From Fragilaria crotonensis (taxonomy: Eukaryota > Bacillariophyta > Fragilariophyceae > Fragilariales > Fragilariaceae): a stretch of DNA of 64,000 nt. Where the stretch lies: positions 152,001-216,000 of the forward strand of contig JAKSYS010000014.1 of NCBI GenBank assembly GCA_022925895.1. The letters run 5' to 3'. Position numbers and translations under genes: made by a program. Shown here piece after piece: positions 12,148-23,793 of this stretch (the stretch's first letter is position 1; the number at the start of each line of letters is the position of its first letter). The notes under the pieces are model-generated. The model made no database searches. It was not told the origin of the DNA and worked only from the letters and a program-made list of their open reading frames with translations.

Positions 12148-14339
12148 ATGACTGAAGATATCCCTGAGAAAAAGAAGGAGGATGAAGAAGAGAAGGATAA
12201 GAACGAGCCTGAACACGACGACAATGATGATGAAGCAGAGGATGATGCAGAAGACGATGCAGATGGCGATGACGAGGAGGGGGAAAAATCAGAAAAGAAA
12301 TCAGATTCTGAAGCTCAAGCACCATCGCATAAGAGCGATGAAAAGGCTGCCACGAAGAAGACGAAGGAAGAAGAAGAAGCAAGGAAGAAGAAGTACGCGA
12401 ACTGGCCTATGCGCGACATCAAAGAGCCCCATCAGAACGACGTCATGTACGGGCGCGGTGGAGGTACGAATCATCATCCCGGCAACAAGATTTACCGCAA
12501 GACCGTCGAAGATCGCAAGCTCGACTATGTCAATTCCAAGCGTCTCGACAAACCGTTGGTTGCGCTCGGAATTATACGAGAATGGAGAGCCCAATCGCCT
12601 CCGGGGAGATTCTTGAAACTGGACGAAAAGACTGGCCTGTGGCATGATGTTGGTGACAAGAAAGCACGAGAAAAGACTTCTCAGGCGTTGAGAGAGAAAG
12701 CACCGGAGATCAGGAAGAAACAAGAGGAAGAAGCGATGATTAAGGCAGGCAAGGTAAGGCTCATTTGTTGTTCGAAGGAGGAGGTTTTCATTCGACCTGA
12801 AGGTTACTTAACGGGTTTTCCCCCCGCCAACAGGATCCATCCGACGCCAGGGAATCAGACAAGGAAAAGAAAGCGACTCGTTTTGCTGAGGGGACAAAAA
12901 ATCAGCACCGAGATGAAGTTAAGCATGCAGTTTTAGCACGCGATCATTCGTTGGGACGCGAATATCTCGCTCGGGATGAGATAGTTGCATTAGATGGTTT
13001 CACTTGGGATCCAGCCTCGTTGGACAGAAATTCGTCATATGGTTCGGTTGGTCCCTACCCCCCTGGTCGTGTCACTAGTTACGGAAGCCACGGGGCGATA
13101 CCCCCTCATTTCCCGCCAAGTCGAGTCGGAAGCTATAATGGTGGCCCCGGCGGTCCGCCTGGTCCAGTGCCACCACCCCCTGGAGATTATTATCGTAACA
13201 TGTCTCAAGAGCAACGTCAGCAAAGCTTCGGGTCTGGTCGCTATGATAGTTGGTCGAGGATGCCCTCTGGAGGCAGTATCCCGGCGCCACCAATGCCACC
13301 GTACAATGGAAATTCTCATCAGTCGTATCGATCGGGAAGCTTCGGCTCCATGCAAAGTATGCCCATATCGCGAGAACATTCTCTTTCGTACAATCCCTTG
13401 AGGGACGCCTCTGTATCCCACCCGATGACCCAAGCTACCTTTGATGGGCACACTGGGTCTGGTTACTGGGGCCCCCCATCCGTGCCTCCCCCGCCACCTC
13501 CCTCGCACAGTATGCCACCCCATACTTATGGTGGTCCTCGTTACACGAATGGCGAGGACAACCACTATGGGCGAAGTCCGTCACGCTCATATCAATCTAG
13601 TCACGCCATGCCTTCTGCCCCTCCAGTGAAGCCAGCTGCTCCACCACCCCCGGCTGGCAGATCTTACAATATCGACCCCGAGATTGCAAAGTCTTGGTCA
13701 ACACAATCCGAAGACTTTGAAATCGCAGCAACTATGTTCAGTGATCAGGAGATAAGGAGATCTTGGTCTGACGACGGTCATCGTGAGAATGAAAGGCAAC
13801 AATCTAGTCCTCGTGATCTTATGCCACGGAGAGATAACGCTGGCATTGCTCGGCCGGACATTGTCAAGCGAATGACTTCAAATCAGAACGAAGATGTTGA
13901 AACGAAGCGAGACTACATGGGCGACGGACGATCTATCAAACGTGCGGCATTGAATCGCGATAATTCAATGGCATCGAATCGTCTCAAGGAAGTATATGCT
14001 CCGGGGGTTCTTAAAAAGCCGCAAGTTCTAGACAATGAAATGCGCAGCCTGAGTGTGTCGATGGAGCAGAGCTCACTTGGTACAAGGCCCAGACCAATAG
14101 TGTACGAGGAACGAACCAGCACACTTGACATGTTTGCAATGGAGATGCTGTCAAAGCCTACCCCCCTCGACTCGACGGATCGTTCTTCGACGATTGATGA
14201 ACTTGGAATTGATTTAGATGACGATGGGCTGTTGACCCCCGTGGGTGTTCTCCCCAAACCACCACGCTTACGAACCGAGGGAAGGCTTACTACTGCGGAG
14301 TATTTTGACATTGTCAACGAACCACTAGGAGATGATTGA
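12148..14339 (+). CDS. DUF6824-domain protein with long disordered Pro/Ser-rich tail
   Basis: Exons 12148-12753 and 12834-14339 are joined across an 80-nt phase-0 GT-AG intron, giving about 703 residues. The start is the first ATG (MTEDIPEKKKED); an in-frame opening further upstream begins with TTG and was rejected. The N-terminus is a very acidic/Lys-rich stretch. Residues about 95-190 carry the domain with NDVMYGRGGGTNHHPGN, followed by YRKTVEDRKLDYVNSK and WHDVGDKKAREKTSQALREK, which is DUF6824, a family much expanded in diatoms and of unknown biochemical role. The rest is low-complexity Gly/Pro/Ser sequence with polyproline runs and several acidic FDI-type patches. A nuclear or regulatory role is a guess from composition only. 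Confidence 0.8.
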
Positions 14340-14505
14340 CGCCAGTAGAGGCCGCTCGCTGGCACGGCATGACTGGTTGTCATTGGAGCTCCAGAATTCT
14401 TTGTTTTTAGTGTGTGATTTTATGGGGTACATGGTATGAGTGATTATCAATTCTTGTTCGCAGTTGCAGCCGTAGGGAAAGAAAACTGTAAAACTGCGTC
14501 GATCA

Positions 14506-16709
14506 TCAACTCTGCATAGCGTCTCCAAACTTTTCTTCAAGTATTTTCGAGACCTTCTCGGCGAAGAATCGAACATCTCTGTCTTGATCTTCCATCAAGA
14601 TTTCTATGACCGGTCTCACTTCCAAATCGTAAACCTCTCGCCCACAAACAACTCCTATCGTCTCCAGCGCTTTAGCAACATTAAAGCGAATGTTCGCTAC
14701 ATCATCCATGGCCATCTCAAGGATCATAGGTAATATTTCACTTGTTACAGTACTCACATCAATCTCCGTGGACATCAAGCCACACGCCTGAACGGCGGTC
14801 ATCCTACGCAGATATGATTCATGGTGTCGAATTTCCTCAATGGAAGGAAGAATGTACTCAGTGGCCCATGCTGTCCCAAAAACCGAAGCCAGCTCCTTAA
14901 GGTTTTGCGCTGCAGCAGACCGGATGGTGGCAATGTCGTCGCCGAGCCATCCGACGCAAAGCGATGCTAACTTGTCGGAGAAAAAGTCTACCCCCAGTTG
15001 CTTCGCCAACAGGGGAATGTGCTTGATTATGGCAAGGCGAATTCTCCACTTCCCATCTTGTGCCAGATCAAGAATAGCAGGAAGAAGCGATTGAGAAAGC
15101 AGATCAACCCCAATAACTTCATTCAACGCGCTCAATGACGATATAAGATTGAGCCGGACCTCGGACGCTGCATCTCGAAGTAAGAGGAGAACAGGGGGAA
15201 CCAAGTGTGAAATGGTGGCGTCTTTTCCTAGAATGGGAGCGAGCTCTGTGGCGACAAGAGCCAAAGCAGCTCGGACGTGCTCGCTGTCATCTTCTGTTAA
15301 ACTTGTCACCCTCTTTACCAGTCGTTCAGCAGCAGTGATTTTGACGGGCGACGCTACAGAGCCTTCACGACCTACGGGAGCCGGTACTAACGCCTGACAT
15401 TTGGCAACTGCAGCTAGGTTGAACGTGGCTGCAGTGCGAACCTAGCGGCAAGAAAGGGAAATGTGAGCTTTGCTAGAACTCAATTCAAACTTCCACCGCA
15501 AAAGAAAACTTACTTCGGCTTCAGGATCTTGTAACAATTTCTCGTACGCAGGGACAAGAGAGTCCATAACACCTGGGAGCTTATCAAATCCTGCAATTAC
15601 ATCGGCGAACTTAGAAGCTGCTGTCCAGCGCACCCTCCACGAGCGGTCGTCGATGGTGGCAAGTATCAGTGGCAGGAGCCTTTTCACCAACGCTAGTTCT
15701 GCCCCGGTGTAGTCAGGCGAAAATTGGCTCAGCACTTTACCGAATGTGACACAATTTTCTGTAGTTTGCAGTCTAACGGAATCAGGCTGCTCGTTGGATG
15801 CTAAAGTCTCATAAAGAGGAATCAAGACAGTCGATACCACACCATTTTCGGCCAAACTACTCCTGCCCCTCGCAGTGACCACCGCATCGAGCATAGCTCC
15901 CAAATTTTGTGCCGCCACTCGCCGCACCATGGGTGTATCATCACGACAAAGCGTATCGAAATATTTCAAATGTTCTTCTTGTTGCAAGCTCGACAGGTGG
16001 GGGTACATAGATGCAATGAGGGTCGCTGCAGAGATTCGAGCCGTGAACCACTCCTTCGTGGCCAAATTGGCAACCATAGTTGCGTACTGGCCCTGAATCA
16101 CAGCTTTTGGTAAACTAGCAGCAATAACTTTTGTGCTTGCGGAAGCTGCTTCTCGAACAGTGCTCTCCTCTGAAAGAAACACACACGTTAGCCGTTGAAT
16201 TCTGTGAGGTGTACAGGTCAGAAATCACGCCGGGGCAACACTCTGGAAGCAACGTACCAACAGTAAGGAGTAGTTCAAGCGTTGGTAACAACGTTTCTGC
16301 ATATTGTGGTCCACCGACATGATCAACAAAGTTGCCGAGCGACTTTGCAATGGCAACTAGAACCTCGTCGTCGTCGTCGATGCCATCAGCCAGGAAAGGC
16401 AATAATTCCTGCAATGCTAGCATATTGAGATTTACCAAGAGCGAAAACAAAACAATCGATCCGTCTAGCACCTACCTCACGCGTTCTTTCTTGTCCCAGT
16501 GCAACGGCCACAGCTTCCAGGCGATTCGCAGCAGCGACTCGGTCCGAAACATCGTCGCCCCGCAGCATGTCAATTGCTTGCCGCGCTTCATCTTCTTGTG
16601 AAACAATCAATTCTTTCTTTGCCACAGTGACGGATTCATGTGGTGGCGGTGGAGCTACTTTTGGTCCATCATCGATGGGGTCGATTTCCATTGGAAGTGG
16701 TTCATTCAT
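14506..16709 (-). CDS. PPP2R1: Protein phosphatase 2A scaffold (A/PR65) subunit
   Basis: Four exons: 16476-16709, 16258-16408, 15514-16169 and 14506-15441, with introns of 67, 88 and 72 nt, all GT-AG. The 658-residue product is built of HEAT repeats. Diagnostic junction sequences are [14 protein letters not shown] and [14 protein letters not shown], and later repeats read [33 protein letters not shown] and [16 protein letters not shown]65 is the horseshoe scaffold that holds the catalytic C subunit and a variable B subunit of PP2A in cytosol and nucleus. An acidic/Pro-rich N-terminal extension of about 45 residues precedes the first repeat. The gene is divergent from the fluoride channel gene, with a 614-bp shared spacer. 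Confidence 0.95.
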
Positions 16710-17323
16710 CGTTCTCGCACCGAAGGTCTGAAAGCATTGCGGCAGGAGAGTCTAAGGTAATGTAGAATTGATTCGGAATCTCGTCTCTGAATACGACAGG
16801 GCGCGTTTCACATTGTTGAGTCGACTTCGTATATACTGTGCGAAGACGTGCCGTACAAGTACCATTCCATGTCAGCGTTCCGATGTCTATGCATACAGTT
16901 TACAGTGTACGATACTACAGTACCTGGTACTACTGTACCTGAGAACGGGTGACCGTATTGTATATGATACGTCGCCTACTCGAGCCGGCCATCATATGAA
17001 GTAGTGTACGGGAGTACTGACGTCTACTGACTACTGATACGCTGTAGGGTACTTCTATCCACAGTGGAGCGGCCTAAGTATTCCTAGGAGCCTGGAAGTT
17101 CCGGCAAATGACGGTTGGGAACTGAAACGAAGAAAGCTAAATTTCTTATGACTTGACCGTCACGGTACATGTAGTGAACTCAGGTTACCACTGTATGCAT
17201 ACAGTTTATGCTCATGACTTGAGCATCGTGCCACTGTATGGATGCGGTATTATACAAGTAGTCGCACCTCGGAGCTGGAGGAGATCACAACTGTTGCGAG
17301 ACTCTCCGGTACATACTGTGTTG
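16710..17323. promoter_or_regulatory. Divergent spacer between PP2A-A and the fluoride channel gene
   Basis: It separates two start codons facing away from each other, so both promoters should lie here. GTAC clusters between about 16850 and 17060. An in-frame upstream ATG for the channel gene is present at 17195. Confidence 0.5.
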
Positions 17324-19516
17324 ATGGACGAGTGCATGGATCCCGGGGCACGGCGGCGACACCAGGTCTCATCTTCGCAGCTGGAAGTGGAAGAAATAGA
17401 ATCCGAGGAAGAAATCCTCATGACTTATTCTTCGGATGCTTCAGTTCCTCAGCTCCAGACCACCAACTCCATACCGTTGATTCAATTTGACTCGTCTGAG
17501 GAAGACGAGCCATCACTGATTGCTTCACACGCTAACAATCATAGCGAGGATGTGCAAGCACGACCCACTCCAACCTCAATGCTGATGCTGCCATCGTTGT
17601 CGACAACAAGTCCGTTAAGCCGCGACGACATCCACCAAACAGATAGCGATTCAGACGGGCGAATGGCCTCGTCAGCCTTTCACGAGATCAAGGCGCAAGC
17701 GCCCGCTGCACAATCTGCACCGATGCCACCATCTCCCACGACTGCATCGCTAGATCCGCGACCACGACCAACGTTTTCTGCATTTCAGGAGGCTACATTA
17801 GAGCCAATTACTATAGTTAGAACTACTTCAACACCAACGAAGTTAGTGCCCAAGAGGCAAGTCATTTCACCTTCTTGGAACGGAAGTCAACCAAGAACTT
17901 CTTCGCCTGTCAAGAGATCTCTCCAGAACTCATACTCCCTTCGAAAACAGATGTCCCTACCAGTCGCTTCCAGGGACGGATTGCCTTTACTACTCGCGCC
18001 TGAGGGACATTCGAGGAAATCCTCACCGACTTCCATAACCCACGAGGAGATGGCACAGTTCGCACGAGATGTTGTTGCACCTCGAAACCATGACGACAGC
18101 ACGATATTTCGGCGTCAGACGCCGACTGACTTCAGACGCATTACGCCACCACCGTCGCGTCAGCAGTCGCCCAAAGGACAACCAGATGAAATTCCTCGAC
18201 TGAATACCGATCGAACGGATAAATCTGATGAGGAATTGGGGGGCTTGGAGTGGACTGATAGTACGGATGAAATCTCTGCCATCTCTGCGAGGCGGCTACC
18301 TTCCAACTTTTTCCCTTCGGAGATTGAAGACGCACGAGGATCCCCGGATTCAACTTCAACTTATGTCAATAGATCCTTCTTCGAACGAAAAGGTGTTCAG
18401 TACGTCTATTACATGTCGACGTATGCTTGTTTCGGAACCATCATTCGGATTTTCCTAGAACGGTTGTTTGGCTATGACTGTGAATTCAGAAGTACCAACG
18501 ATTGGCTATCTCCGTTGTCCTACCAAATCTGTGTTACTGCTTCTGGCATGACAGAGCAGAGAGGAGGCGCACTTTTCGTGGCCTTACCCGCCAATGTGGT
18601 TGGGTCATTTATATTGGGAGTGCTGACGGTGTTGAAGCCTAGCGTGTGGCCACCTATTCCTTGGCTGAAAGCCGATCATCCACTTCAGTCACATGACGCC
18701 TTGCATGTAGCCATCAAGACTGGAATGTGCGGTTCCTTGACCACATTTTCTTCTTGGAATTCACAAATGGTAATCATGTTGGACGGTTCGCAAACTGTGC
18801 TGGGTCCTCAAATCGCGTCGGCCTTATGCGGCTACCTTCTGGGTACTCTGGCGGCTGTTGGGAGCTTCTGTTGTGGGACCCATGTTTCTGCCTGGCTCAA
18901 CAACTGGAGGAATCCTATCGACGTCGCCTCCGAACGGCGCGAGGGAGACCCTCCTCTCACAATTCACTACCCCCGGCTTGATAGGAGACGGAGTCGTCTT
19001 TGTAATGTTTTCCGTGTCCTGACTGCTGGGCGGAACATTGGTATTGTGATTCTCATCGTTCTCATGACTCTGTTTTTGGTTGGTGACGTGGTGTTCAATA
19101 GTGTCTTTTATCGAAGCGTATGGATGGCGGTAGTCTTCACACCTCCTGGTGCGTTACTCCGATGGTGGTTGGCCGTTAGGTACAATGGCGTCGCTATTCG
19201 TCCAGGTATGGACTGGCTACCTGTTGGAACGCTTGCTGCCAACATTATTGGAAGTTGCATATCCATTTTGCTCTTGGCTTTGCAGTTTCGGCACTTTAAA
19301 GACGCCGGGTCGAGTTGGCTGGCATTGATTTTATCTGCAATTTGTGATGGTACGATTGCTAGTTTCACTACAGTTTCGACCCTTGTGAAGGAACTTTTCG
19401 AGATTTCAACTCGCTTCCCGAACCACGCAAAGGCATACTATTATTGCGGTATCACAATTGGTGCAGCTATGGTTTTATCACTGATTGTGTACATGCCAAT
19501 TGTTCGGTCCAAGTAA
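17324..19516 (+). CDS. Two-domain CrcB/Fluc (FEX-type) fluoride channel with long N-terminal tail
   Basis: Single exon, 730 residues from the ATG at 17324; an in-frame ATG at 17195 would add 43 residues. Residues 1-355 are Ser/Pro-rich and probably disordered and cytosolic. The membrane part holds two CrcB repeats: the first at about 360-520 with ANVVGSFILGVL and GMCGSLTTFSSWNSQM, the second at about 580-725 with PPGALLRWWLAV, GTLAANIIGSCIS and CDGTIASFTTVSTLVKE. The Asn of the pore helix and the TTFS/TTVS break are typical of Fluc/FEX fluoride exporters. Eukaryotic FEX proteins are likewise fused tandem domains, expected at the plasma membrane to keep cytosolic fluoride low. The second repeat is the more diverged, as in other FEX proteins where one pore is vestigial. 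The tail has no recognised domain. Confidence 0.88.
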   Translation: MDECMDPGARRRHQVSSSQLEVEEIESEEEILMTYSSDASVPQLQTTNSIPLIQFDSSEEDEPSLIASHANNHSEDVQARPTPTSMLMLPSLSTTSPLSRDDIHQTDSDSDGRMASSAFHEIKAQAPAAQSAPMPPSPTTASLDPRPRPTFSAFQEATLEPITIVRTTSTPTKLVPKRQVISPSWNGSQPRTSSPVKRSLQNSYSLRKQMSLPVASRDGLPLLLAPEGHSRKSSPTSITHEEMAQFARDVVAPRNHDDSTIFRRQTPTDFRRITPPPSRQQSPKGQPDEIPRLNTDRTDKSDEELGGLEWTDSTDEISAISARRLPSNFFPSEIEDARGSPDSTSTYVNRSFFERKGVQYVYYMSTYACFGTIIRIFLERLFGYDCEFRSTNDWLSPLSYQICVTASGMTEQRGGALFVALPANVVGSFILGVLTVLKPSVWPPIPWLKADHPLQSHDALHVAIKTGMCGSLTTFSSWNSQMVIMLDGSQTVLGPQIASALCGYLLGTLAAVGSFCCGTHVSAWLNNWRNPIDVASERREGDPPLTIHYPRLDRRRSRLCNVFRVLTAGRNIGIVILIVLMTLFLVGDVVFNSVFYRSVWMAVVFTPPGALLRWWLAVRYNGVAIRPGMDWLPVGTLAANIIGSCISILLLALQFRHFKDAGSSWLALILSAICDGTIASFTTVSTLVKELFEISTRFPNHAKAYYYCGITIGAAMVLSLIVYMPIVRSK

Positions 19517-19547
19517 ATACAATTCCATATGGGACCACTGAACCTCT

Positions 19548-21652
19548 TTAATAGTAAATTAGATCAAAAGCGCGTGTGTTACTGCTTGTAAGCGGCTGTT
19601 CGCTTTCATGGATCAAGACAGGCGCGGTTGTCACTGAAGTGCCGCTCTGAGCAACCAATGCGTCCAGCCAAGCGTGACAACCCGCCAGTGGAATTGTCAA
19701 CTGCAATGTACGAGACTCCAACGATTGTAGCGTCTTCAGAAGGAAGAGGGCACACGCCTCGCTCGCGTTTTCAAGTCGCATAAGGTGAGATGCGACCTTA
19801 CATTTGGTTGAGTTCGCCAGCAAGTCCTTCCCGTAAGCCTGAATGCCGGCCCGCAACTGAAACGCGGCAATGAACACAACCGGGACGAAAACGGAGAGTT
19901 CCGTGCCCCGCCAATCCATGGCAGCTGGTCCCAAGGACGAAATCGAGTGAACAACACAACGGGTAAGTCCAATAAGGGCTCGTTCAGAACAAACAAGAGC
20001 CCCGGGCGGCAAGGCCCACACCTCGAAGGTAGTAGTGACGTTTTGTTTTGCTTTGTTCGAGTTTCCAATTTCTTGGAGAGCTCGTCCAATACCAGAAACA
20101 TAGGTGCAGAGAGCTCTGATCACCGGGGCAACAAGGCCGGTTGGCTTTGCAGATACCAACATTTTGACGCCTTGTTCATAGCCCGAAGAGGCTCCAAGAC
20201 TCACAATGGACTCGGGGTCCCTGCCACCAAATGATTCCAAGATCAGAACTCGGAGAAGATCATCTTCTAACCCAGAGTCTCCAGCCGCTGTCATCAGCAC
20301 AGCAGCCATCACAGCCGAATCAGCCGTGTTTCTACTGATTTCTTCTTCTTCGGGAGAATTTGTACCGAGATTGGATGTGGGTTTCATGACAGAATTGACA
20401 AGAGAGCTGTCCTCAAACAGGAGACACTTCACGATAACTTGCATCACGAGAGTCGGATTCATTTCGCCGGTGACTTGGACTATGAGCTTCTGAAGGTTGA
20501 ACCCAGATGCGCATAGGAAGTTTCGAGCCATTACGTCGACTAAAGAGAGATACAGGGATATGAAAATAGCGACAAAGGTTGAGGAAAGGATGAGATCCCA
20601 CCTGATATCCTCAAATCCAACACTGGTGACGACATGTAGTGAGAGGGGTGATATCACTGCTGATAGAAGTGCGCTGTAAACATAGCTTTCAAGATGCGAA
20701 CGTGACAGCAGCGGTCGCAGTCTTGTGCGGTGATATCGTTCAGGGCTCAGTTCATGAGAGCTGCCATCAAAACAGGTCATGAGCAAGTGCGAAAAAACAG
20801 TAAGCCAGGACGAGTTGAGATACATTTCAGAGTGAAAGGAAGTGGCGCTTCCGTAGCTCAAGACCTTCGCAGCTGCCCATGCCAGCAATAAGGAACAGCA
20901 AAGTAGCAAACTGGCTGCCATGACTGTCGGCGTTTGATAACGGCGACCCTTGCATATCTTTGTTTTGAAAGGAGAGTCAATCAATACACCTGGAGTGTCA
21001 CTAGGAGCGGCAATGATAGCGACAAGAGCATCGATCGAAGTGCACTTGGTCCAGAACGCTCGAAGCGCGGCGATAAAGGGGCTTGAAATGACAGGGAAAG
21101 CAGAACAACACACTGAGATTCATTCAAGGGTTAGGTTGGGCTAAGCGACTCATAATTCGGATTATATTTGGAAAATCACTCACTGACAGATACTGGTCCC
21201 AAATAGCGAACGACGATGGTCAGGCCAAAGAATAACATACTGATCGCCATTCTCTGGGCGCCAACGTAAGGAATGGATGGCGACATTCTCAACAAGTGAT
21301 TGAACCCCAAAGCAGAGCTCAATGGAATGAGTAGCAGTTGCAGAATGGCTTGAAATGCTCCGAATGACAGTAATGGAAGGGCAAGGGCGCTCTTCTGAAA
21401 CGCATCGTCGCGATGTTTGGGACTCGGAGCATAGAAAGCAATAAAGGCGCGAAGTGCTAGTGTGAAAGCTACCGTCCCCAAGATTGAAATGAAGCCATAT
21501 CCTGACGTGAGAGTGTTGATTATAGACAGCGCGAGACCTGCAACGAAGGGCGACGCCATCACAACGACGGGGAAAAGTCCCGCAACAACGATGAGAGTTC
21601 GAAGTACAATCACTGTCCCCACAACGCTGTTCAGAGACACTGCTTCCACCAT
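19548..21652 (-). CDS. NDC1-like multi-pass membrane protein (possible pore-membrane nucleoporin)
   Basis: Two exons, 21184-21652 and 19548-21112, with a 71-nt intron; 677 residues. The ATG at 21652 is the first in frame; the frame stays open upstream but without an ATG, so a further 5' exon is possible. Six hydrophobic segments fill the N-terminal ~250 residues (for example TVIVLRTLIVVAGLFPVV, LPLLSFGAFQAILQLLLIP and DLILSSTFVAIFISLYLS). They are followed by a ~400-residue soluble helical part. This topology, length and the helical C-terminal segment match NDC1, which anchors nuclear pores in the envelope, but no signature motif proves it. Its 3' end lies 31 bp from the end of the fluoride channel gene (convergent). 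Confidence 0.6.
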
Positions 21653-22278
21653 GTTGGAAATCGCGTTGTGATCGACAATTTGAAAGTTACGTTGTGCTTG
21701 GTTTGAGGCCAAATCTTGATTCACTCGTCCTCTCAAACTATCACGATGAGAACAATTGAAGTACGTAGTATCAGGTACACTAGAAATCCCAGTTTTTCAA
21801 ATTGAGATATTCGATTCGAAGAGAATGGATAGCCTTTGGTCCTACTACTAGTACTTGTATCAGGTACAAGTACAAAGAGAAGGCTTGTGGAGTAAAGTTG
21901 CTCGTTGAAATACAAACCCGCTGTCAAATGATGTTGATCGTGTGATGGCCGTACACGATCTCCAAGACCATCACGATATGAATCCCAAACACCCAAACAC
22001 CCAAACCCCAAACCTGCACGAATCCTGAATAGCTCGTGGTGACTGGTATTCAACGACAGTACCTGGTATGAATACTGTACGCCGAGTAGAGTACAAAGTA
22101 CAAAGTACAAGTACTTGCTTGTTCACACATATCACTTTGTCGGATGCATACAGTACAAGCATACACGTATGGGTGCTCGTAGTTCGTTGTCAGTAGTCAG
22201 TAGTACTGGTAATCCCCAGAATGCACAGTTGTGTTTCTGTCGCATCTCATCTCATTTTATATGTACTTATATGGATCC
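21653..22278. promoter_or_regulatory. Divergent spacer, GTAC-rich
   Basis: It lies between the starts of the NDC1-like and HDAC-family genes. About 13 GTAC words fall between 21757 and 22160, including a run of four within about 25 bp near 22090. Confidence 0.55.
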
Positions 22279-23415
22279 ATGCTTTCCACAGACGAAATGA
22301 CGAGACCTTCCGCGCTTGCTTCATTAGTTGCCTACTTGCTGCTGCTAGCTCCGAGTCATCCCTACTCCCCTATTCCGATACTGTATGATTCCTCGAATCA
22401 TCTCCATCGCAACATTCAGTACCATCCTGAACAGCCAGCTCGAATAGACGCATGCACTGACGCGTTGGAGCCGTTGAATTTCGTGCAACTACACGATGTT
22501 TCGGTAGGTTCTCCGAGCTCATTCTCCCCAGAAGAGCTTATGCATGCCCGAGATATGCTTGTAGAAGCTCATTCAGAGGAATTCGTGTCGAATCTCGAAC
22601 AAAGATGTCGCGGCTCAAAACAACGACGCATTGATGAAGGCAAGTTACCACTGGGGTTCGTTGGCTACATCGACGATGACACCTACGTGACAACTGAAAC
22701 CTTTGACGTTTGCTTGAGGGCTGCAGCAGCTTGGATTCGAGCTGTGGACATGGCTATGCACACCGTCGAGAACAAAAATAATGGGCCGTCGCAGCGTGTA
22801 CCCTCTATGGCATTAACTCGACCTCCTGGTCATCACGCCACCAAACTTCTGGCCAATGGCTTTTGCGTCTTTAATTTCGCAGCAGCTGCCGTTCTGCATG
22901 CGCTTGGGAAGTATCCCGATATCAAAGTATCAATACTTGACTGGGATGTGCACTACGGTCAAGGTGTTGCAGATATCGTGCAGCGTTACAATAGAGTGCG
23001 ATATGTTTCAATTCACCAGTTGCACGCCTTTCCATACATGGGTGAAACATGCGCGGTAGTTGGAGAGCATGCCAATATTATGACCATTCCAATTCCAGCC
23101 GAAACCACTTGGTCGTGTGGATATGAACAAGCCTTGACGGAAAAGGCTCTTCCATTCCTTCGCACGGAGGGGGAATGGGACCCAGGTCTTGTACTCGTGT
23201 GTGCGGGATACGATGCTCTGGATAGTGATGAACTTGCCAGTGTCTCACTCCAAGCAGTAGATTACGGTCGCATGACGCGACGGCTGCGTGAATACATCTC
23301 ACCTACGTCAGGTCTAATGCTTGGGATGGAGGGTGGCTACCAATTAGGTAAATACGCCGGAGGCGGGAACTTAGCCGATGCTGTTGTGGAGACTGTCAAG
23401 GCGTTGGTCGAATGA
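22279..23415 (+). CDS. Histone-deacetylase-family Zn amidohydrolase
   Basis: Single exon, 378 residues from the ATG at 22279; in-frame ATGs at 22261 and 22297 are alternatives. The arginase/deacetylase fold is clear: TRPPGHHA (about residue 179, the charge-relay His pair), NGFCVFNFAAAA, ILDWDVHYGQG (Asp and His zinc ligands, about 219-223), AGYDALDSDELA (third zinc ligand) and MEGGYQ. All catalytic positions are present. The family removes acetyl or other acyl groups from lysines or small amines. The N-terminus (ALASLVAYLLLLAPSHP) is hydrophobic like a signal peptide or anchor, so a non-nuclear location is possible. It is divergent from the NDC1-like gene. Confidence 0.92.
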   Translation: MLSTDEMTRPSALASLVAYLLLLAPSHPYSPIPILYDSSNHLHRNIQYHPEQPARIDACTDALEPLNFVQLHDVSVGSPSSFSPEELMHARDMLVEAHSEEFVSNLEQRCRGSKQRRIDEGKLPLGFVGYIDDDTYVTTETFDVCLRAAAAWIRAVDMAMHTVENKNNGPSQRVPSMALTRPPGHHATKLLANGFCVFNFAAAAVLHALGKYPDIKVSILDWDVHYGQGVADIVQRYNRVRYVSIHQLHAFPYMGETCAVVGEHANIMTIPIPAETTWSCGYEQALTEKALPFLRTEGEWDPGLVLVCAGYDALDSDELASVSLQAVDYGRMTRRLREYISPTSGLMLGMEGGYQLGKYAGGGNLADAVVETVKALVE

Positions 23416-23793
23416 TAGGATCATACACAGTGCACAGTCTTGCACTCTGGCGAAATGGTGATCAATATACAAAGCTTTCCTCGACTTTTTTCACCACATT
23501 CCCTACAAGTAGGAGGTATATTGACGCTGGGCAACATTGGCTCGCCAGGGAAAACTTGTAATTCTGAATCATGCTGCAGCAACAAATCATGTTTTAGTGG
23601 ATCGCAATGCACTCGCCGACAAAAAGCCTTAACTTCCTATTTTTTTTCGAATCAATCATACACGTCGAATATTATTGGTGATGGCATTGCTAGTTATTCA
23701 CTTCAAAATCAACTGAACGCGGTCTTCATCTACTGAACACTTTGAGAAGAATCCAAACAAGTCAGCGTTAGGGGCAAGAGACCATGCCTGATG
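23416..23793. other. Convergent 3' spacer
   Basis: It lies between the ends of the HDAC-family gene and GUF1. No gene or repeat seen. Confidence 0.5.
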
